Below, piece by piece: positions 8,137-17,488 of a DNA stretch of 64,000 nucleotides. The DNA is from Flagellimonas ochracea (GTDB lineage Bacteria > Bacteroidota > Bacteroidia > Flavobacteriales > Flavobacteriaceae), in NCBI RefSeq assembly GCF_009903685.1, contig NZ_JAAABI010000001.1, positions 62,001-126,000 on the forward strand, written 5' to 3'. The translations under genes and the position numbers were made by a program. A model generated the notes under the pieces. The model worked only from the letters and a program-made list of their open reading frames with translations, did not search any database and was not told the DNA's origin. How positions within the stretch are numbered: position 1 is the stretch's first letter; each line of letters begins with the position of its first letter.

Positions 8137-9009
8137 ATGGTTTCCATGTCAAAGGTCAAGATCATAGAATGTCCTCGGGATGCCATGCAAGGCATTAAAA
8201 CCTTTATTCCGTCAGTAGAAAAGGCCAAATATATACAAGCATTGTTGGGATGTGGCTTTGATACCATCGACTTTGGAAGCTTTGTATCACCAAAAGCAAT
8301 TCCTCAAATGCAGGATACGGCACAAGTTTTGGACCTGTTGGATTTGTCAAGGACTAAGAGTAAGCTTTTGGCCATTGTGGCAAACCTTCGCGGCGCCAAT
8401 GATGCCTGCGAACATGAAGCGATTGATTATCTGGGTTTCCCTTTTTCAATTTCCGAAAACTTTCAAATGCGGAATACGCATAAAACCATAGCTCAATCCG
8501 TGGATACCCTAAAGGGTATTTTGGAGGTGGCGAATACTCATGAAAAAGAAGTGGTTACCTACATTTCCATGGGATTTGGCAATCCCTACGGTGACCCTTG
8601 GGATGTGGACATTGTGGGGGAGTGGACCGAAAAATTGGCTGCCATGGGCACCAAAATCCTTTCACTTTCAGACACCATCGGAAGTTCCACACCTGAGGTT
8701 ATAGATTATTTGTTCTCACAACTTATTCCGAAGTATCCGGATATTGAGTTTGGCGCACATTTGCACACCACACCGACGAAATGGAAGGAAAAGGTTGATG
8801 CCGCTTACAAGGCAGGTTGTCGCCGTTTTGATGGGGCGGTTCAAGGTTTTGGAGGTTGTCCAATGGCCAAAGACGAACTTACGGGCAATATGCCCACTGA
8901 AAAAATGTTGTCCTATTTTACCGCTGAAAAAGCAGATACAGGGGTGAACTGGATGGTTTTTGAGGCAGCGTTCAATAAGGCAACCGAATTGTTTTCGGTA
9001 TACCATTAA
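8137..9009 (+). CDS. Hydroxymethylglutaryl-CoA lyase
   Basis: A 290-residue TIM-barrel enzyme of the DRE-TIM metallolyase group, splitting HMG-CoA into acetoacetate and acetyl-CoA in leucine degradation. Landmarks are the start IIECPRDAMQG with the catalytic Arg-Asp pair, FGAHLHTTP with the two metal-binding histidines, and the C-terminal FDGAVQGFGGCPMAKDELTGN carrying the catalytic cysteine and a metal-ligand asparagine. Usual bacterial enzymes have VGPRDGLQ and HCHDTYG, so this belongs to a divergent flavobacterial branch but keeps the core residues. It follows the LysE gene by 11 bases. A citramalate synthase-like activity is an unlikely alternative. Confidence 0.9.
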   Translation: MVSMSKVKIIECPRDAMQGIKTFIPSVEKAKYIQALLGCGFDTIDFGSFVSPKAIPQMQDTAQVLDLLDLSRTKSKLLAIVANLRGANDACEHEAIDYLGFPFSISENFQMRNTHKTIAQSVDTLKGILEVANTHEKEVVTYISMGFGNPYGDPWDVDIVGEWTEKLAAMGTKILSLSDTIGSSTPEVIDYLFSQLIPKYPDIEFGAHLHTTPTKWKEKVDAAYKAGCRRFDGAVQGFGGCPMAKDELTGNMPTEKMLSYFTAEKADTGVNWMVFEAAFNKATELFSVYH

Positions 9010-9010
9010 C

Positions 9011-9040
9011 AAAAAAAAGGCATCTGAATATCCAGATGCC
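9011..9040 (-). terminator. Rho-independent terminator of the TonB receptor gene
   Basis: Arms GGCATCTG (9019-9026) and CAGATGCC (9033-9040) form a perfect 8-base stem with a 6-base loop. On the minus strand it is followed by eight T (complement of 9011-9018), so it ends the receptor transcript; on the plus strand it immediately follows the HMG-CoA lyase stop but lacks a T tract. Confidence 0.8.
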
Positions 9041-9069
9041 CTAAAACTTAAAATTAAGCTAAACTTACA

Positions 9070-11292
9070 TCAATACCTTAGCTCCAAACCAGCATAGATG
9101 CCAAAAGGATGCCCTGGTCTCAGTCCAGCAGGAACACGAGCCACAGCATAACTTTCATCCAATAGGTTAATTACATTGGCGGTCAACGCGATATGTGGAT
9201 TTATGCGGTAACGCCCACCAAGGTCCATAATAAAATTAGAGGCGACTAATTCATCTTGGGGAATACTGCCACTGCCCGCTTCTGTTCTGAATTGACCATT
9301 ATATCTTCCACTTAAATTGATTTCGAACTTTTCATGCTCTAGGGAAAGCTGCGCATTGAACTGATGCTTCGAAATGTAGGGAAGCTCATCGCCGGCAGTA
9401 ACTTCACCCCAGATATCATTCTCACTGCCAAAAGTGTTCAAAAATTCGGTATCAGTAAGCGTATATCCGAAAGTAAATGGCATTTGAAGCGTTTCATTCT
9501 TCTCCAAAAAGTTATAGTTCAACAATAGTTCAATACCCTGCACCTTAACTTCACCTGCGTTAAATTGGTCTAAAGATCCTGTGCCACCAGTGGCGGCTAG
9601 ATCACTCCCTAAGAGGTTGCTGTAATCGTTATAAAATCCAACGATTTCACCAGAAACACCAGCGTAGGAGAATCGTGTCCCCAACTCATAGTTGACACTT
9701 TCTTCGGGGTCCTCATCGGGTTGGTTGCTGGGAGGGGAAAATCCTTTGTGTACACCACCAAACACTGATAGATTCTGAAAGTTGTAGTTGAAGCCAATTC
9801 CAGGGATGAATACATCCACTTTGTTTTCTCTTTCAGCAAGATCAACACTAGTACGATCTACGTCATTGTTGCCGTAGTCTTTTCTTCTTAATGTAATGTT
9901 CTCATAACGTATACCTGGCGTCAAGGTTAAATCCTTATACTTTATTTTATACATAGCATAGCTGGCAAATGCTCTAGCATCACTGATTCGATTGGCGTTG
10001 GTGCCTGGGATGCCCGCGTTCACCAATTGCATGTCCCCATCGACCATGGCATAGTCATCAATCCACTGAAAACGGTCCTCTTCATCAAAATGATATCGCA
10101 GACCTATTTCTAGATCATGAAATGTGTTTTCCCCATTCCAGTGGTAATCCAACTTGGTTTGTAGTCCTGTGGAATAATAATCTCGGTTATTATTTCTGGC
10201 ATTGAGGGTGTCGTCAGCGCCACTGTTTGATGCACCTGTTACCAAATCTATATAAGGTGCAAAATCCGTTGGGTTGCCAAATATGCTTCCAATGCCTTCA
10301 CGCTCGCCATTTATGGTTACAAAATCAACCTTGTACCAATTGCGGCTAAAGTCGTTGATATATCCAGTGGTGGTTATCCTAAAATTATCACTGAAGTCGA
10401 GTGTATGGGTTCCCATAAACTGTATATGCTCAGTGGTCATTTCGTCTTCCTGTGACCCAGCATACCTTCTAAAGGGATTGGCGTCAAAATCTTCCTGCGT
10501 AAGCCCTAAATAAGTCTCGTTGGAGTTTTCATCGGAATATTGAAACTTCAACTCAAATGCTTGCCCAATTTTTGCTTCTGGATTGGTGTTCACCTTAAAC
10601 TTTGCGACTAGGTCATTTTTGTCAAAGCCAGTGTTGGCCCCGTTGTCCAAATCTTTGAAACCGTTTGAGTTGTAGTTGAGATATTCCACAGAATAGCCAA
10701 AGTTTTTGCGACTATCTCCCAACTGGGCATGAACCCGGCCGCTCTGGAAACTACCATAGCTAGAGTTAAGAAAGATTTCAAATGTATCCGGAACTTCGGT
10801 GGAAATCATATTGATGGCACCACCAGTGGTATAGGGACCGAATTGTACCTGACTACTTCCTTTTAAAATCTCAACGGCCTGCATGCGGGCTATGGTAGGA
10901 AAATAATAGGCTGATGGCGCACTGTAAGGAGCCGGTGCGATAAGTACACCATCTTCCATCAACGTAATTTTTGCACTTCGCTCTGGAGAAGTTCCCCTTA
11001 GGCTGATATTGGGCCGGAGTCCAAACCCATCTTCTTCATATACATTCACCCCGGGCACACTGCGCAGGGTGCGGTTAACATCGGTATAATTGAATTTTTT
11101 TATCTCTTCTGGAGAAATGTAATAAGCAGACCCTGTCCGGTTCTTGGCAACAAATTTGCTTCCGAAAATGACTTTTGCGGAGAGAATAACTTCGTCCAGT
11201 TTAATGAGGGAGGAATCGTTTGCGGTTGGATTTTGTTGGGCTTTTACGAAGAAACAGCATAAAAAAAGGAGTACTGGAATTAATCGCATCAT
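9070..11292 (-). CDS. TonB-dependent outer-membrane receptor, FecA-like
   Basis: A 740-residue protein with signal peptide MMRLIPVLLFLCCFFVKAQ, a plug domain (about 50-165) containing NRTLRSVPGVNVYEEDG, RPNISLRGTSPERS and EILKGSSQVQFGPYTTGG, and a 22-strand barrel ending in an aromatic C-terminus (GIYAGLELRY). The plug resembles FecA and other ferric-siderophore receptors more than SusC, since there is no carboxypeptidase-like N-terminal domain and no SusD partner. Uptake of an iron chelate is inferred. It is a single-gene unit with its own promoter and terminator, divergent from guaB. A methionine at residue 2 is an equally possible start. Confidence 0.93.
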   Translation of the reverse strand: MMRLIPVLLFLCCFFVKAQQNPTANDSSLIKLDEVILSAKVIFGSKFVAKNRTGSAYYISPEEIKKFNYTDVNRTLRSVPGVNVYEEDGFGLRPNISLRGTSPERSAKITLMEDGVLIAPAPYSAPSAYYFPTIARMQAVEILKGSSQVQFGPYTTGGAINMISTEVPDTFEIFLNSSYGSFQSGRVHAQLGDSRKNFGYSVEYLNYNSNGFKDLDNGANTGFDKNDLVAKFKVNTNPEAKIGQAFELKFQYSDENSNETYLGLTQEDFDANPFRRYAGSQEDEMTTEHIQFMGTHTLDFSDNFRITTTGYINDFSRNWYKVDFVTINGEREGIGSIFGNPTDFAPYIDLVTGASNSGADDTLNARNNNRDYYSTGLQTKLDYHWNGENTFHDLEIGLRYHFDEEDRFQWIDDYAMVDGDMQLVNAGIPGTNANRISDARAFASYAMYKIKYKDLTLTPGIRYENITLRRKDYGNNDVDRTSVDLAERENKVDVFIPGIGFNYNFQNLSVFGGVHKGFSPPSNQPDEDPEESVNYELGTRFSYAGVSGEIVGFYNDYSNLLGSDLAATGGTGSLDQFNAGEVKVQGIELLLNYNFLEKNETLQMPFTFGYTLTDTEFLNTFGSENDIWGEVTAGDELPYISKHQFNAQLSLEHEKFEINLSGRYNGQFRTEAGSGSIPQDELVASNFIMDLGGRYRINPHIALTANVINLLDESYAVARVPAGLRPGHPFGIYAGLELRY

Positions 11293-11332
11293 TTTATTTA
11301 TTAAGACTGGTTAAAAATAATTTAGTGAACGA

Positions 11333-11363
11333 CAAAAGTACATGCACTCTTTTTAAAATCAAA
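11333..11363 (-). promoter_or_regulatory. Complete Bacteroidota promoter for the FecA-like receptor
   Basis: On the minus strand TTTG (11363-11360) is followed after exactly 19 bases by TACTTTTG (11340-11333), matching both halves of the Bacteroidota vegetative promoter. The predicted transcript would start near 11327, about 35 bases before the receptor ATG. It is the best two-part promoter match in the window. Confidence 0.75.
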
Positions 11364-11386
11364 GCTTATTTAGAATAAATAAAAAC

Positions 11387-11411
11387 AAATAATATATATT
11401 ATATATTATTT
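11387..11411. promoter_or_regulatory. 25-base AT-only palindrome, candidate operator upstream of the FecA-like receptor
   Basis: Two perfect 12-base arms, AAATAATATATA and TATATATTATTT, flank one central T. The element lies 23 bases upstream of the receptor -33 element and about 90 bases before the guaB -7 element. Size and A/T symmetry resemble Fur-family operators, but the position is upstream of the promoter and not over it. Regulation by iron is inference; simple AT-rich sequence could also make such symmetry by chance. Confidence 0.45.
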
Positions 11412-11501
11412 AAATGATTATCAGTTAGTTTTAAAAAGAAGAAGTCTCAATAATGTATTTCTGAAAGTCTTTGCGGCACCTCTATATTGAATTAAATATG
11501 G

Positions 11502-11509
11502 TATATTTG
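11502..11509 (+). promoter_or_regulatory. Candidate -7 promoter element for guaB
   Basis: TATATTTG matches TAnnTTTG and ends 23 bases before the guaB ATG. No TTTG or TTG is found at the preferred spacing of about 19, so only the -7 half is supported. Confidence 0.5.
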
Positions 11510-11532
11510 CACGCAATTAATCCGTAATTGCA

Positions 11533-13005
11533 ATGGAAGCCCACCTAAACAAAATTGTTGGCGAAGGACTAACTTACGACGATGTCCTACTTGTGCCAGC
11601 ATTTTCCGAAGTACTCCCCAGAGAAGTCAATATCCAGTCAAAATTTACCAGGAGCATTACCATAAATGTGCCCATTGTATCCGCGGCCATGGACACGGTG
11701 ACCGAATCTCGTATGGCCATTGCCATGGCTCAGGAGGGAGGAATAGGGGTGTTGCACAAAAACATGACCATTGAACAGCAGGCCTTGAAAGTGCGAAAGG
11801 TAAAACGAGCTGAGAGTGGAATGATAATGGATCCGGTCACTTTGCCATTGGATTCAACAGTTTGGGATGCCAAAGCCAATATGAAAGAACACAGTATCGG
11901 AGGAATTCCCATTGTGGATGACAACAAAAAGTTGATTGGAATCGTCACGAATCGAGATCTTCGTTTTGAAAAAAATAATGACCGCCCCATCTCAGAGGTA
12001 ATGACCTCAGAAAATTTGGTTACTGTTGGGGAGGGTACTTCTTTGGAGCAAGCCGAGGTAATCCTTCAGAAGAATAAAATTGAAAAATTACCAGTGGTCA
12101 ACAAGGAAAACACCCTTGTCGGATTGATTACATTTCGGGACATCACCAAACTTACTCAAAAACCTATTGCCAATAAAGACCAATACGGCCGATTGCGGGT
12201 TGCGGCTGCCATTGGTGTTACTTCAGATGCCGTGGACAGGGCAGGAGCCTTGGTCAAAGCCGGTGTGGACGCTATAATTATTGATACGGCACATGGGCAC
12301 ACCAAAGGTGTGGTGAGTATTTTGAAAAGTGTAAAAAAAGCTTTTCCAGAATTGGAGGTTGTGGTAGGAAATATTGCAACTGCCGAAGCAGCTAAGTTTT
12401 TGGTAGAGGCTGGCGCTGACGCGGTAAAGGTAGGTATTGGTCCTGGGTCCATATGTACCACCAGGGTGGTTGCTGGTGTTGGATTCCCACAGTTTTCAGC
12501 AGTCTTGGAAGTGGCTACAGCCTTGAAAGGTTCAGGAATTCCTGTTATTGCCGACGGAGGAATACGCTATACGGGTGATATTCCCAAAGCCATTGCTGCC
12601 GGTGCAGATACGGTGATGCTGGGTTCGTTGCTTGCAGGCACCAAAGAATCTCCGGGTGAGACCATCATTTATGAAGGTCGAAAGTTCAAGTCCTACCGTG
12701 GCATGGGCTCTGTGGAAGCCATGAAAGAAGGGAGCAAGGACCGTTATTTTCAGGATGTTGAAGATGACATTAAAAAGTTGGTTCCCGAAGGAATAGTAGG
12801 TCGGGTGCCTTACAAGGGCGAACTCTACGAAAGCATGCACCAATTCATTGGCGGTTTACGCGCCGGAATGGGGTATTGCGGCGCTAAAGATGTCGCTACA
12901 TTAAAAGAAACAGGTCGTTTTGTAAAGATTACTTCCAGCGGAATCCATGAAAGCCATCCACATAATGTGACAATCACCAAGGAAAGTCCGAATTATAGTC
13001 GATAA
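11533..13005 (+). CDS. guaB: Inosine-5'-monophosphate dehydrogenase
   Basis: A 490-residue cytosolic enzyme converting IMP to XMP with NAD, the committed step to GTP. It starts with the typical [20 protein letters not shown], carries a tandem CBS regulatory domain at about 95-205 ([14 protein letters not shown] and [19 protein letters not shown]), and has the catalytic loop [13 protein letters not shown] with Cys308. [21 protein letters not shown] and the flap with YRGMGS then REG-type residues follow. Length matches bacterial GuaB. It is a single-gene unit between the divergent TonB receptor and a convergent thioredoxin-like gene whose stop is only a few bases away. Confidence 0.98.
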   Translation: MEAHLNKIVGEGLTYDDVLLVPAFSEVLPREVNIQSKFTRSITINVPIVSAAMDTVTESRMAIAMAQEGGIGVLHKNMTIEQQALKVRKVKRAESGMIMDPVTLPLDSTVWDAKANMKEHSIGGIPIVDDNKKLIGIVTNRDLRFEKNNDRPISEVMTSENLVTVGEGTSLEQAEVILQKNKIEKLPVVNKENTLVGLITFRDITKLTQKPIANKDQYGRLRVAAAIGVTSDAVDRAGALVKAGVDAIIIDTAHGHTKGVVSILKSVKKAFPELEVVVGNIATAEAAKFLVEAGADAVKVGIGPGSICTTRVVAGVGFPQFSAVLEVATALKGSGIPVIADGGIRYTGDIPKAIAAGADTVMLGSLLAGTKESPGETIIYEGRKFKSYRGMGSVEAMKEGSKDRYFQDVEDDIKKLVPEGIVGRVPYKGELYESMHQFIGGLRAGMGYCGAKDVATLKETGRFVKITSSGIHESHPHNVTITKESPNYSR

Positions 13006-13010
13006 GGATT

Positions 13011-13526
13011 TTATTTTCCAGCATAGGTCTGCCAGTCCTTTTCCTTGTATATGTTGTCGCCAAAATACTTGGCAATCTGCATAAAAGGCTTCACTTTTTG
13101 ATAACCCGGGACCGGGGAGAGCATATTCAGCTTTTCATCCAAAAAAACAACGGTAGGATAGCTCATTTTGCCCTGTAACAAGGCCGCAGCCAACTCATGG
13201 TAGCCTCTTCGACCACTGGGCACAAACTTGAAGGTTTTTCCTTGATATTCTATGGGGTCTTTACCTTCGGCATCCATTTTTACCATGTAAAAATTGTCAT
13301 GCATATAGGCTGATACTTCAGGATTCTGAAAAGTATCTTTATCCATCTTTTTGCACCAACCGCACCAGTCCGTATACACATCAATGAATATTTTCTTGGG
13401 ATTGGCATCCGTTTGGGATAAGTTAACAGCTTCCTCCCAAGTCAACCAATTGATGTCTTGGGCTTGTGACTGAAATCCAATTAACAAGAAAAAAAGTAAG
13501 CCGATTTGGGTAACCGTTGCGCGCAT
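13011..13526 (-). CDS. Secreted thioredoxin-like protein with CGWC active site
   Basis: A 171-residue protein with signal peptide MRATVTQIGLLFFLLIGFQSQAQ and a thioredoxin-like domain containing IDVYTDWCGWCKKMDKDTF, then SYPTVVFLDEKLNML with the cis-proline. This belongs to the thioredoxin_7/DUF255-like group of periplasmic disulfide reductases of Bacteroidota. Between the active site and the cis-Pro there is an insertion (YQGKTFKFVPSGRRGYHEL). I start at the ATG at 13526; a TTG at 13544 would add six residues before the signal. It is convergent with guaB. Reduction of periplasmic disulfides or a cytochrome-related role is inferred. Confidence 0.88.
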   Translation of the reverse strand: MRATVTQIGLLFFLLIGFQSQAQDINWLTWEEAVNLSQTDANPKKIFIDVYTDWCGWCKKMDKDTFQNPEVSAYMHDNFYMVKMDAEGKDPIEYQGKTFKFVPSGRRGYHELAAALLQGKMSYPTVVFLDEKLNMLSPVPGYQKVKPFMQIAKYFGDNIYKEKDWQTYAGK

Positions 13527-13595
13527 AGGATTAATTTTTGACAATTTTGTCGTGCTATCTATACAAAACTAACGAAAATTGTGCCAAAAAAGTAT

Positions 13596-14009
13596 CTATC
13601 CGAAAACTTCCAAAATGAGTATTAGTATTCCCATCAGCAGGCACAAAGGAGAATAATAACGGGTGTCCAAAGCAGAAAATTTGCTGTTCTTGGCAGTTTT
13701 GAAAAAGCCAACATACCTAAAATCACCAAATGCCCTCAATATAAAAATCACCCCAATTCCAAAGGAAATGTAGCCCAGCAAAGGATGGTTGATAAGGAGT
13801 AGCGCTTTGTTAATGAATATAAAGGCAAATAATAACAAAATGATGCCCACAAGAGCCGCTCCAAATTTACCAGGAGACATTGCTGTAGTATTTTCAAGTT
13901 TTGTGGGAAGTACGGCTTCAGGGTCTTTAATCCCAAATAGGGACCAGTAAAAATGTAGGGCTGCCAAAAAAATCAAAACAATGGAAAGTATAACAGCCAA
14001 AACATCCAT
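13596..14009 (-). CDS. DUF3995 membrane protein
   Basis: A 137-residue protein with four predicted membrane segments (about 3-22, 48-66, 73-92, 118-134). The arrangement LHFYWSLFGIKDPEAVLP near the start, RAFGDFRYVGFFK, and the end YYSPLCLLMGILILI is characteristic of DUF3995. No function is known for the family. The ATG at 14009 follows the lysA stop by one base (TAGTATG), so it is probably translated from the lysA message. An upstream ATG at 14042 lies inside lysA and would add 11 residues. Confidence 0.82.
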   Translation of the reverse strand: MDVLAVILSIVLIFLAALHFYWSLFGIKDPEAVLPTKLENTTAMSPGKFGAALVGIILLLFAFIFINKALLLINHPLLGYISFGIGVIFILRAFGDFRYVGFFKTAKNSKFSALDTRYYSPLCLLMGILILILEVFG

Positions 14010-14010
14010 A

Positions 14011-15249
14011 CTATTTAATGGTCTCTGTTTTTGGGGTTTCAAATATGTCTTTTACGTCCACTTGGTTTCTTAGGATATCATCAAAATTTTCGCGTTCCCG
14101 AATCAAGTGAGCTTTTCCGTTAAGCCAAAGCACCTCTGCAGGACGATATCTCGAATTGTAGTTGCTGGACATGGTATAACAATAGGCCCCGGCATTTTTA
14201 AAACACAGAATATCCCCTTCTGAAATCTCACTGATTCTTCTATTACTCCCAAAGGTATCCGTTTCACAAATATAACCCACTACCGAGTAATAACGTTCCC
14301 GACCTTTTGGATTGGAAATATTTATAATTTGGTGATTGGAACCATATAACATGGGACGAATCAGGTGATTGAAACCGGAGTCCACACTGGCAAAAACTGT
14401 GGACGTGGTCTGCTTTACCACATTCACTTTGGCCAAAAAGTGTCCTGCTTCACTCACTAAAAACTTGCCGGGTTCAAAAGCAAGGGTAAGCTCTTTACCG
14501 TAATCCGAACAAAATTCATTGAACCTCGCTGTAAGTTTTTTGCCCAGTTCTTCCACATTGGTTTCGATGTCACCCTCCCTGTAAGGAACCTTGAAACCGC
14601 TACCAAAATCAATAAAATCAAGATTCTTGAAGTTTTTGGCAGTTTCGAAAAGGATTTCCGACGCATACAGGAACACATCAATATCAAGAATATCACTGCC
14701 GGTATGCATGTGAATGCCATTTATATTCATTTTGGTCAATGCAACAATGCGCAACAAATGGGGAATCTGGTGGATGCTGATGCCAAATTTGGAATCGATA
14801 TGCCCTACGGAAATATTGGAATTGCCCCCAGCCATCACGTGTGGGTTTATACGGATGCACACGGGAATATCAGGATGTTTGCTCCCGAATTGCTCCAAAA
14901 TTGAAAGATTGTCAATGTTGACTTGTACCCCGAGAGCCGCAGCTTCTTCTATTTCTTCCAAGGAAACACCGTTGGGGGTAAAGATTATGGACTCGGGCTG
15001 GAAACCGGCCATAAGCCCTAACTTCACCTCCTGGATGGATACCGTATCCAAACCGCTCCCCAAATGGTTCATTAACCGGAGAATGCTGATATTGGACAAT
15101 GCCTTGGCGGCATAATTTAACCGTAGATTTCCAACTCCTTTAAAGGCTTCTGTGAGCCGTTGGTACTGTGAAGCAATTTTAGCCGCATCATATACGTATA
15201 GTGGAGCATCAAATTGGGCTGCAAGTTTCAATAGGTTTTGGGATTCCAT
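14011..15249 (-). CDS. lysA: Diaminopimelate decarboxylase
   Basis: A 412-residue PLP enzyme of fold type III that makes L-lysine from meso-diaminopimelate. The PLP lysine is K49 in RLNYAAKALSN; other markers are GSGLDTVS, the HMHTGSDI motif with the PLP-stacking histidine, DFGSGFKVPY, FEPGKFLVSEAG, and VGYICETDTFGSNR with the active-site Cys-Glu. It fits with dapD at 35359 in a succinylase lysine pathway, although the two are 20 kb apart. It leads a two-gene unit with the DUF3995 gene. Confidence 0.96.
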   Translation of the reverse strand: MESQNLLKLAAQFDAPLYVYDAAKIASQYQRLTEAFKGVGNLRLNYAAKALSNISILRLMNHLGSGLDTVSIQEVKLGLMAGFQPESIIFTPNGVSLEEIEEAAALGVQVNIDNLSILEQFGSKHPDIPVCIRINPHVMAGGNSNISVGHIDSKFGISIHQIPHLLRIVALTKMNINGIHMHTGSDILDIDVFLYASEILFETAKNFKNLDFIDFGSGFKVPYREGDIETNVEELGKKLTARFNEFCSDYGKELTLAFEPGKFLVSEAGHFLAKVNVVKQTTSTVFASVDSGFNHLIRPMLYGSNHQIINISNPKGRERYYSVVGYICETDTFGSNRRISEISEGDILCFKNAGAYCYTMSSNYNSRYRPAEVLWLNGKAHLIRERENFDDILRNQVDVKDIFETPKTETIK

Positions 15250-15417
15250 CTTAATATCAAATCTTTAAAACAAAACTAAACCTTGTCCCTGTGTTGCACA
15301 AGCATATTCGCCGAAATAAAATTTTTATAACAAAATGTTTTAAAAATAACAAAAAGAGGGTCATCCTGTTCTTGCTCTTTTGACCTTCAGATTGTACATT
15401 TAAAACAAATTGCGCAG

Positions 15418-16056
15418 ATGAAATTACCCCTATTTCCGTTACAGACCATTTTTTTTCCGGGAGAAACCGTACCGCTTCACATTTTTGAGGAACGCTACAA
15501 ACAGCTTATCCACGATTGCAGAAGTGAAGCTATCACTTTTGGAATTCCGGTATTTATAAACAACACTATTTCCTATGGAACCGAGGTCCAGTTGGTAGAA
15601 GTGGTCAACACCTACGAGAATGATGCAATGGACGTGGTATGCGTGGCCCGTCAGGTGTTCAAAATACTTTCTTTTGAACAACAAATGGAAGAAAAACTTT
15701 ATGCTGGCGGGGAAGTGCGGTTCTTGGATTTGGAATACGATGCCGACAATACCCTTAGAAAAGAGGTCCTGGACAATATTGAAATATTGTATAATTTAAT
15801 GGAAGTCCCTTTTTCGAAAATACCTCCCGAACAATTCAACAGTTATTCGTTGGCGCATAAAATGGGGCTTTCCTTCGAACAGGAATACGAACTACTGCAG
15901 ATTCCCAAGGAAACAGACCGTTTAAACTTCATTAAAACCCATTTGGAGACCACCATCCGGGTTTTGAAGGAAATAAACCGTACCAAGGGAATTATAGAAA
16001 TGAATGGGCACTTTAAAAACTTTGACCCTTTGGATTTCAAGGATTTCAAAATATAG
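15418..16056 (+). CDS. LON peptidase substrate-binding (LAN) domain protein
   Basis: A 212-residue protein made of the N-terminal substrate-binding domain of Lon proteases without the ATPase or peptidase parts. The family start is clear: LPLFPLQTIFFPGETVPLHIF, then EERYKQLIHDC and ITFGIPVFINN. The C-terminal half is helical (LSFEQEYELLQIPKETDRLN). Stand-alone LON domain proteins are widespread in bacteria; their role is unclear, possibly in binding misfolded proteins. It is divergent from lysA and followed 89 bases later by sucC. Confidence 0.92.
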   Translation: MKLPLFPLQTIFFPGETVPLHIFEERYKQLIHDCRSEAITFGIPVFINNTISYGTEVQLVEVVNTYENDAMDVVCVARQVFKILSFEQQMEEKLYAGGEVRFLDLEYDADNTLRKEVLDNIEILYNLMEVPFSKIPPEQFNSYSLAHKMGLSFEQEYELLQIPKETDRLNFIKTHLETTIRVLKEINRTKGIIEMNGHFKNFDPLDFKDFKI

Positions 16057-16112
16057 AATCCAGTATAGCGATAATTCTTCATCATCATCTTCCTTTTGTC
16101 AATGCTGTTTTC

Positions 16113-16120
16113 TATTTTTG
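16113..16120 (+). promoter_or_regulatory. Candidate -7 promoter element for sucC
   Basis: TATTTTTG matches TAnnTTTG and ends 25 bases before the sucC ATG. A TTTG at 16095-16098 lies 14 bases upstream, shorter than the preferred spacing. Confidence 0.5.
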
Positions 16121-16145
16121 TCCGCGAACAAAAGTTATCAGATAG

Positions 16146-17339
16146 ATGAATCTTCACGAATATCAAGGAAAGGAAATTTTGGCCAGCTTTGGTGTCCGCA
16201 TACAACGCGGGATTGTGGCTCGAAATGCCAAGGAAGCAGTAGATGCGGCCAAACAGCTTACACAAGAAACGGGAACAGGTTGGCACGTAATTAAAGCACA
16301 GGTTCATGCTGGTGGACGTGGAAAAGGTGGAGGCGTGAAATTGGCCAAAAACTTGAAGGAAGTTGAAGAATTGGCGGGAAGCATCATTGGAATGAATCTG
16401 ATAACGCCCCAAACATCGGCAGAAGGAAAAAAAGTACACCAAGTTTTGGTTGCCGAGGATGTCTACTATCCAGGGGATAATGAGACCAATGAGTTCTATA
16501 TGTCTGTTTTGCTGAACAGAAGCACAGGCAGGAATATGGTTATGTATTCCACAGAGGGAGGAATGGATATCGAGGAAGTAGCCGAGAAGACTCCTCATCT
16601 CATTTTTACCGAGGAAATTGACCCGGGGATGGGATTGTTGCCTTTCCAGGCAAGACGAATAGCATTTAATCTGGGATTGTCCGGAACCGCTTTCAAGGAA
16701 ATGGTGAAATTTGTTTCTGCCCTGTACAAGGCATATGATCAAAGTGACGCCAGCCTTTTTGAAATCAACCCCGTTTTGAAGACCTCGGACGATAAGATTA
16801 TGGCAGTGGATGCCAAGGTATCCATTGATGACAATGCACTATATAGAAGAAAAGCCTATGCAGAAATGCGGGATTTACGTGAAGAAAACCCCATTGAGGT
16901 GGAGGCACGCGAAGTGGGTTTGAACTACGTGGATTTGGACGGCAATGTGGGTTGTATGGTAAATGGCGCCGGACTTGCCATGGCAACGATGGACTTGATA
17001 AAAATGGCAGGCGGAGAGCCGGCTAACTTTTTGGACGTAGGTGGTACTGCCGATGCCAAAAGGGTAGAGGAGGCTTTCAGAATAATTTTGAAAGACCCCA
17101 ATGTCAAGGCCATATTAATCAATATTTTTGGTGGTATCGTTCGTTGTGACCGGGTTGCTCAAGGTGTTGTAGATGCTTATAAGAATATGGGAGATGCCAT
17201 TAAGGTTCCCATTATTGTAAGATTGCAAGGAACCAATGCCGAGTTGGCGAAAGAAATTATAGATAATTCCGGCTTGGCGGTTCATTCTGCAGTTCAGTTT
17301 CAAGAAGCTGCGGACAAGGTTAAAGAAGTATTGGCCTAG
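16146..17339 (+). CDS. sucC: Succinyl-CoA synthetase beta subunit (ADP-forming)
   Basis: A 397-residue ATP-grasp protein forming, with SucD, the TCA cycle enzyme that couples succinyl-CoA to ATP or GTP. Diagnostic segments are [42 protein letters not shown], and the C-terminal [18 protein letters not shown] that contacts the alpha subunit. Length matches the family (about 388-400). sucD is not adjacent, which is usual in flavobacteria. The gene is closed by its own hairpin terminator, so it is monocistronic. Confidence 0.97.
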   Translation: MNLHEYQGKEILASFGVRIQRGIVARNAKEAVDAAKQLTQETGTGWHVIKAQVHAGGRGKGGGVKLAKNLKEVEELAGSIIGMNLITPQTSAEGKKVHQVLVAEDVYYPGDNETNEFYMSVLLNRSTGRNMVMYSTEGGMDIEEVAEKTPHLIFTEEIDPGMGLLPFQARRIAFNLGLSGTAFKEMVKFVSALYKAYDQSDASLFEINPVLKTSDDKIMAVDAKVSIDDNALYRRKAYAEMRDLREENPIEVEAREVGLNYVDLDGNVGCMVNGAGLAMATMDLIKMAGGEPANFLDVGGTADAKRVEEAFRIILKDPNVKAILINIFGGIVRCDRVAQGVVDAYKNMGDAIKVPIIVRLQGTNAELAKEIIDNSGLAVHSAVQFQEAADKVKEVLA

Positions 17340-17361
17340 CGGATTCATTTGTTGTGATATT

Positions 17362-17398
17362 AAAAGGGCAAACCTGATTTTAAGGTTTTGCCCTTTTT
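17362..17398 (+). terminator. Rho-independent terminator of sucC
   Basis: An AAAAGGGCAAA-CCT arm pairs with AGGTTTTGCCCTTTT around a short AT-rich loop with one bulged base, followed by further T. It starts 22 bases after the sucC stop. Confidence 0.82.
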
Positions 17399-17488
17399 CT
17401 TTTCTATAGTATTCATATCATTTGGCAGCAGTACACTAAAACACATCGGTTATGAGTTATATACTAAAGTACTTTCAACACCCAACCG

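Noticed and set aside
15843..16742. A 299-codon minus-strand open frame across the LON-domain and sucC genes
   Set aside because: It is antisense to two clear enzymes, has no recognisable family, and an odd composition rich in Ser, Cys and His that is typical of shadow frames.
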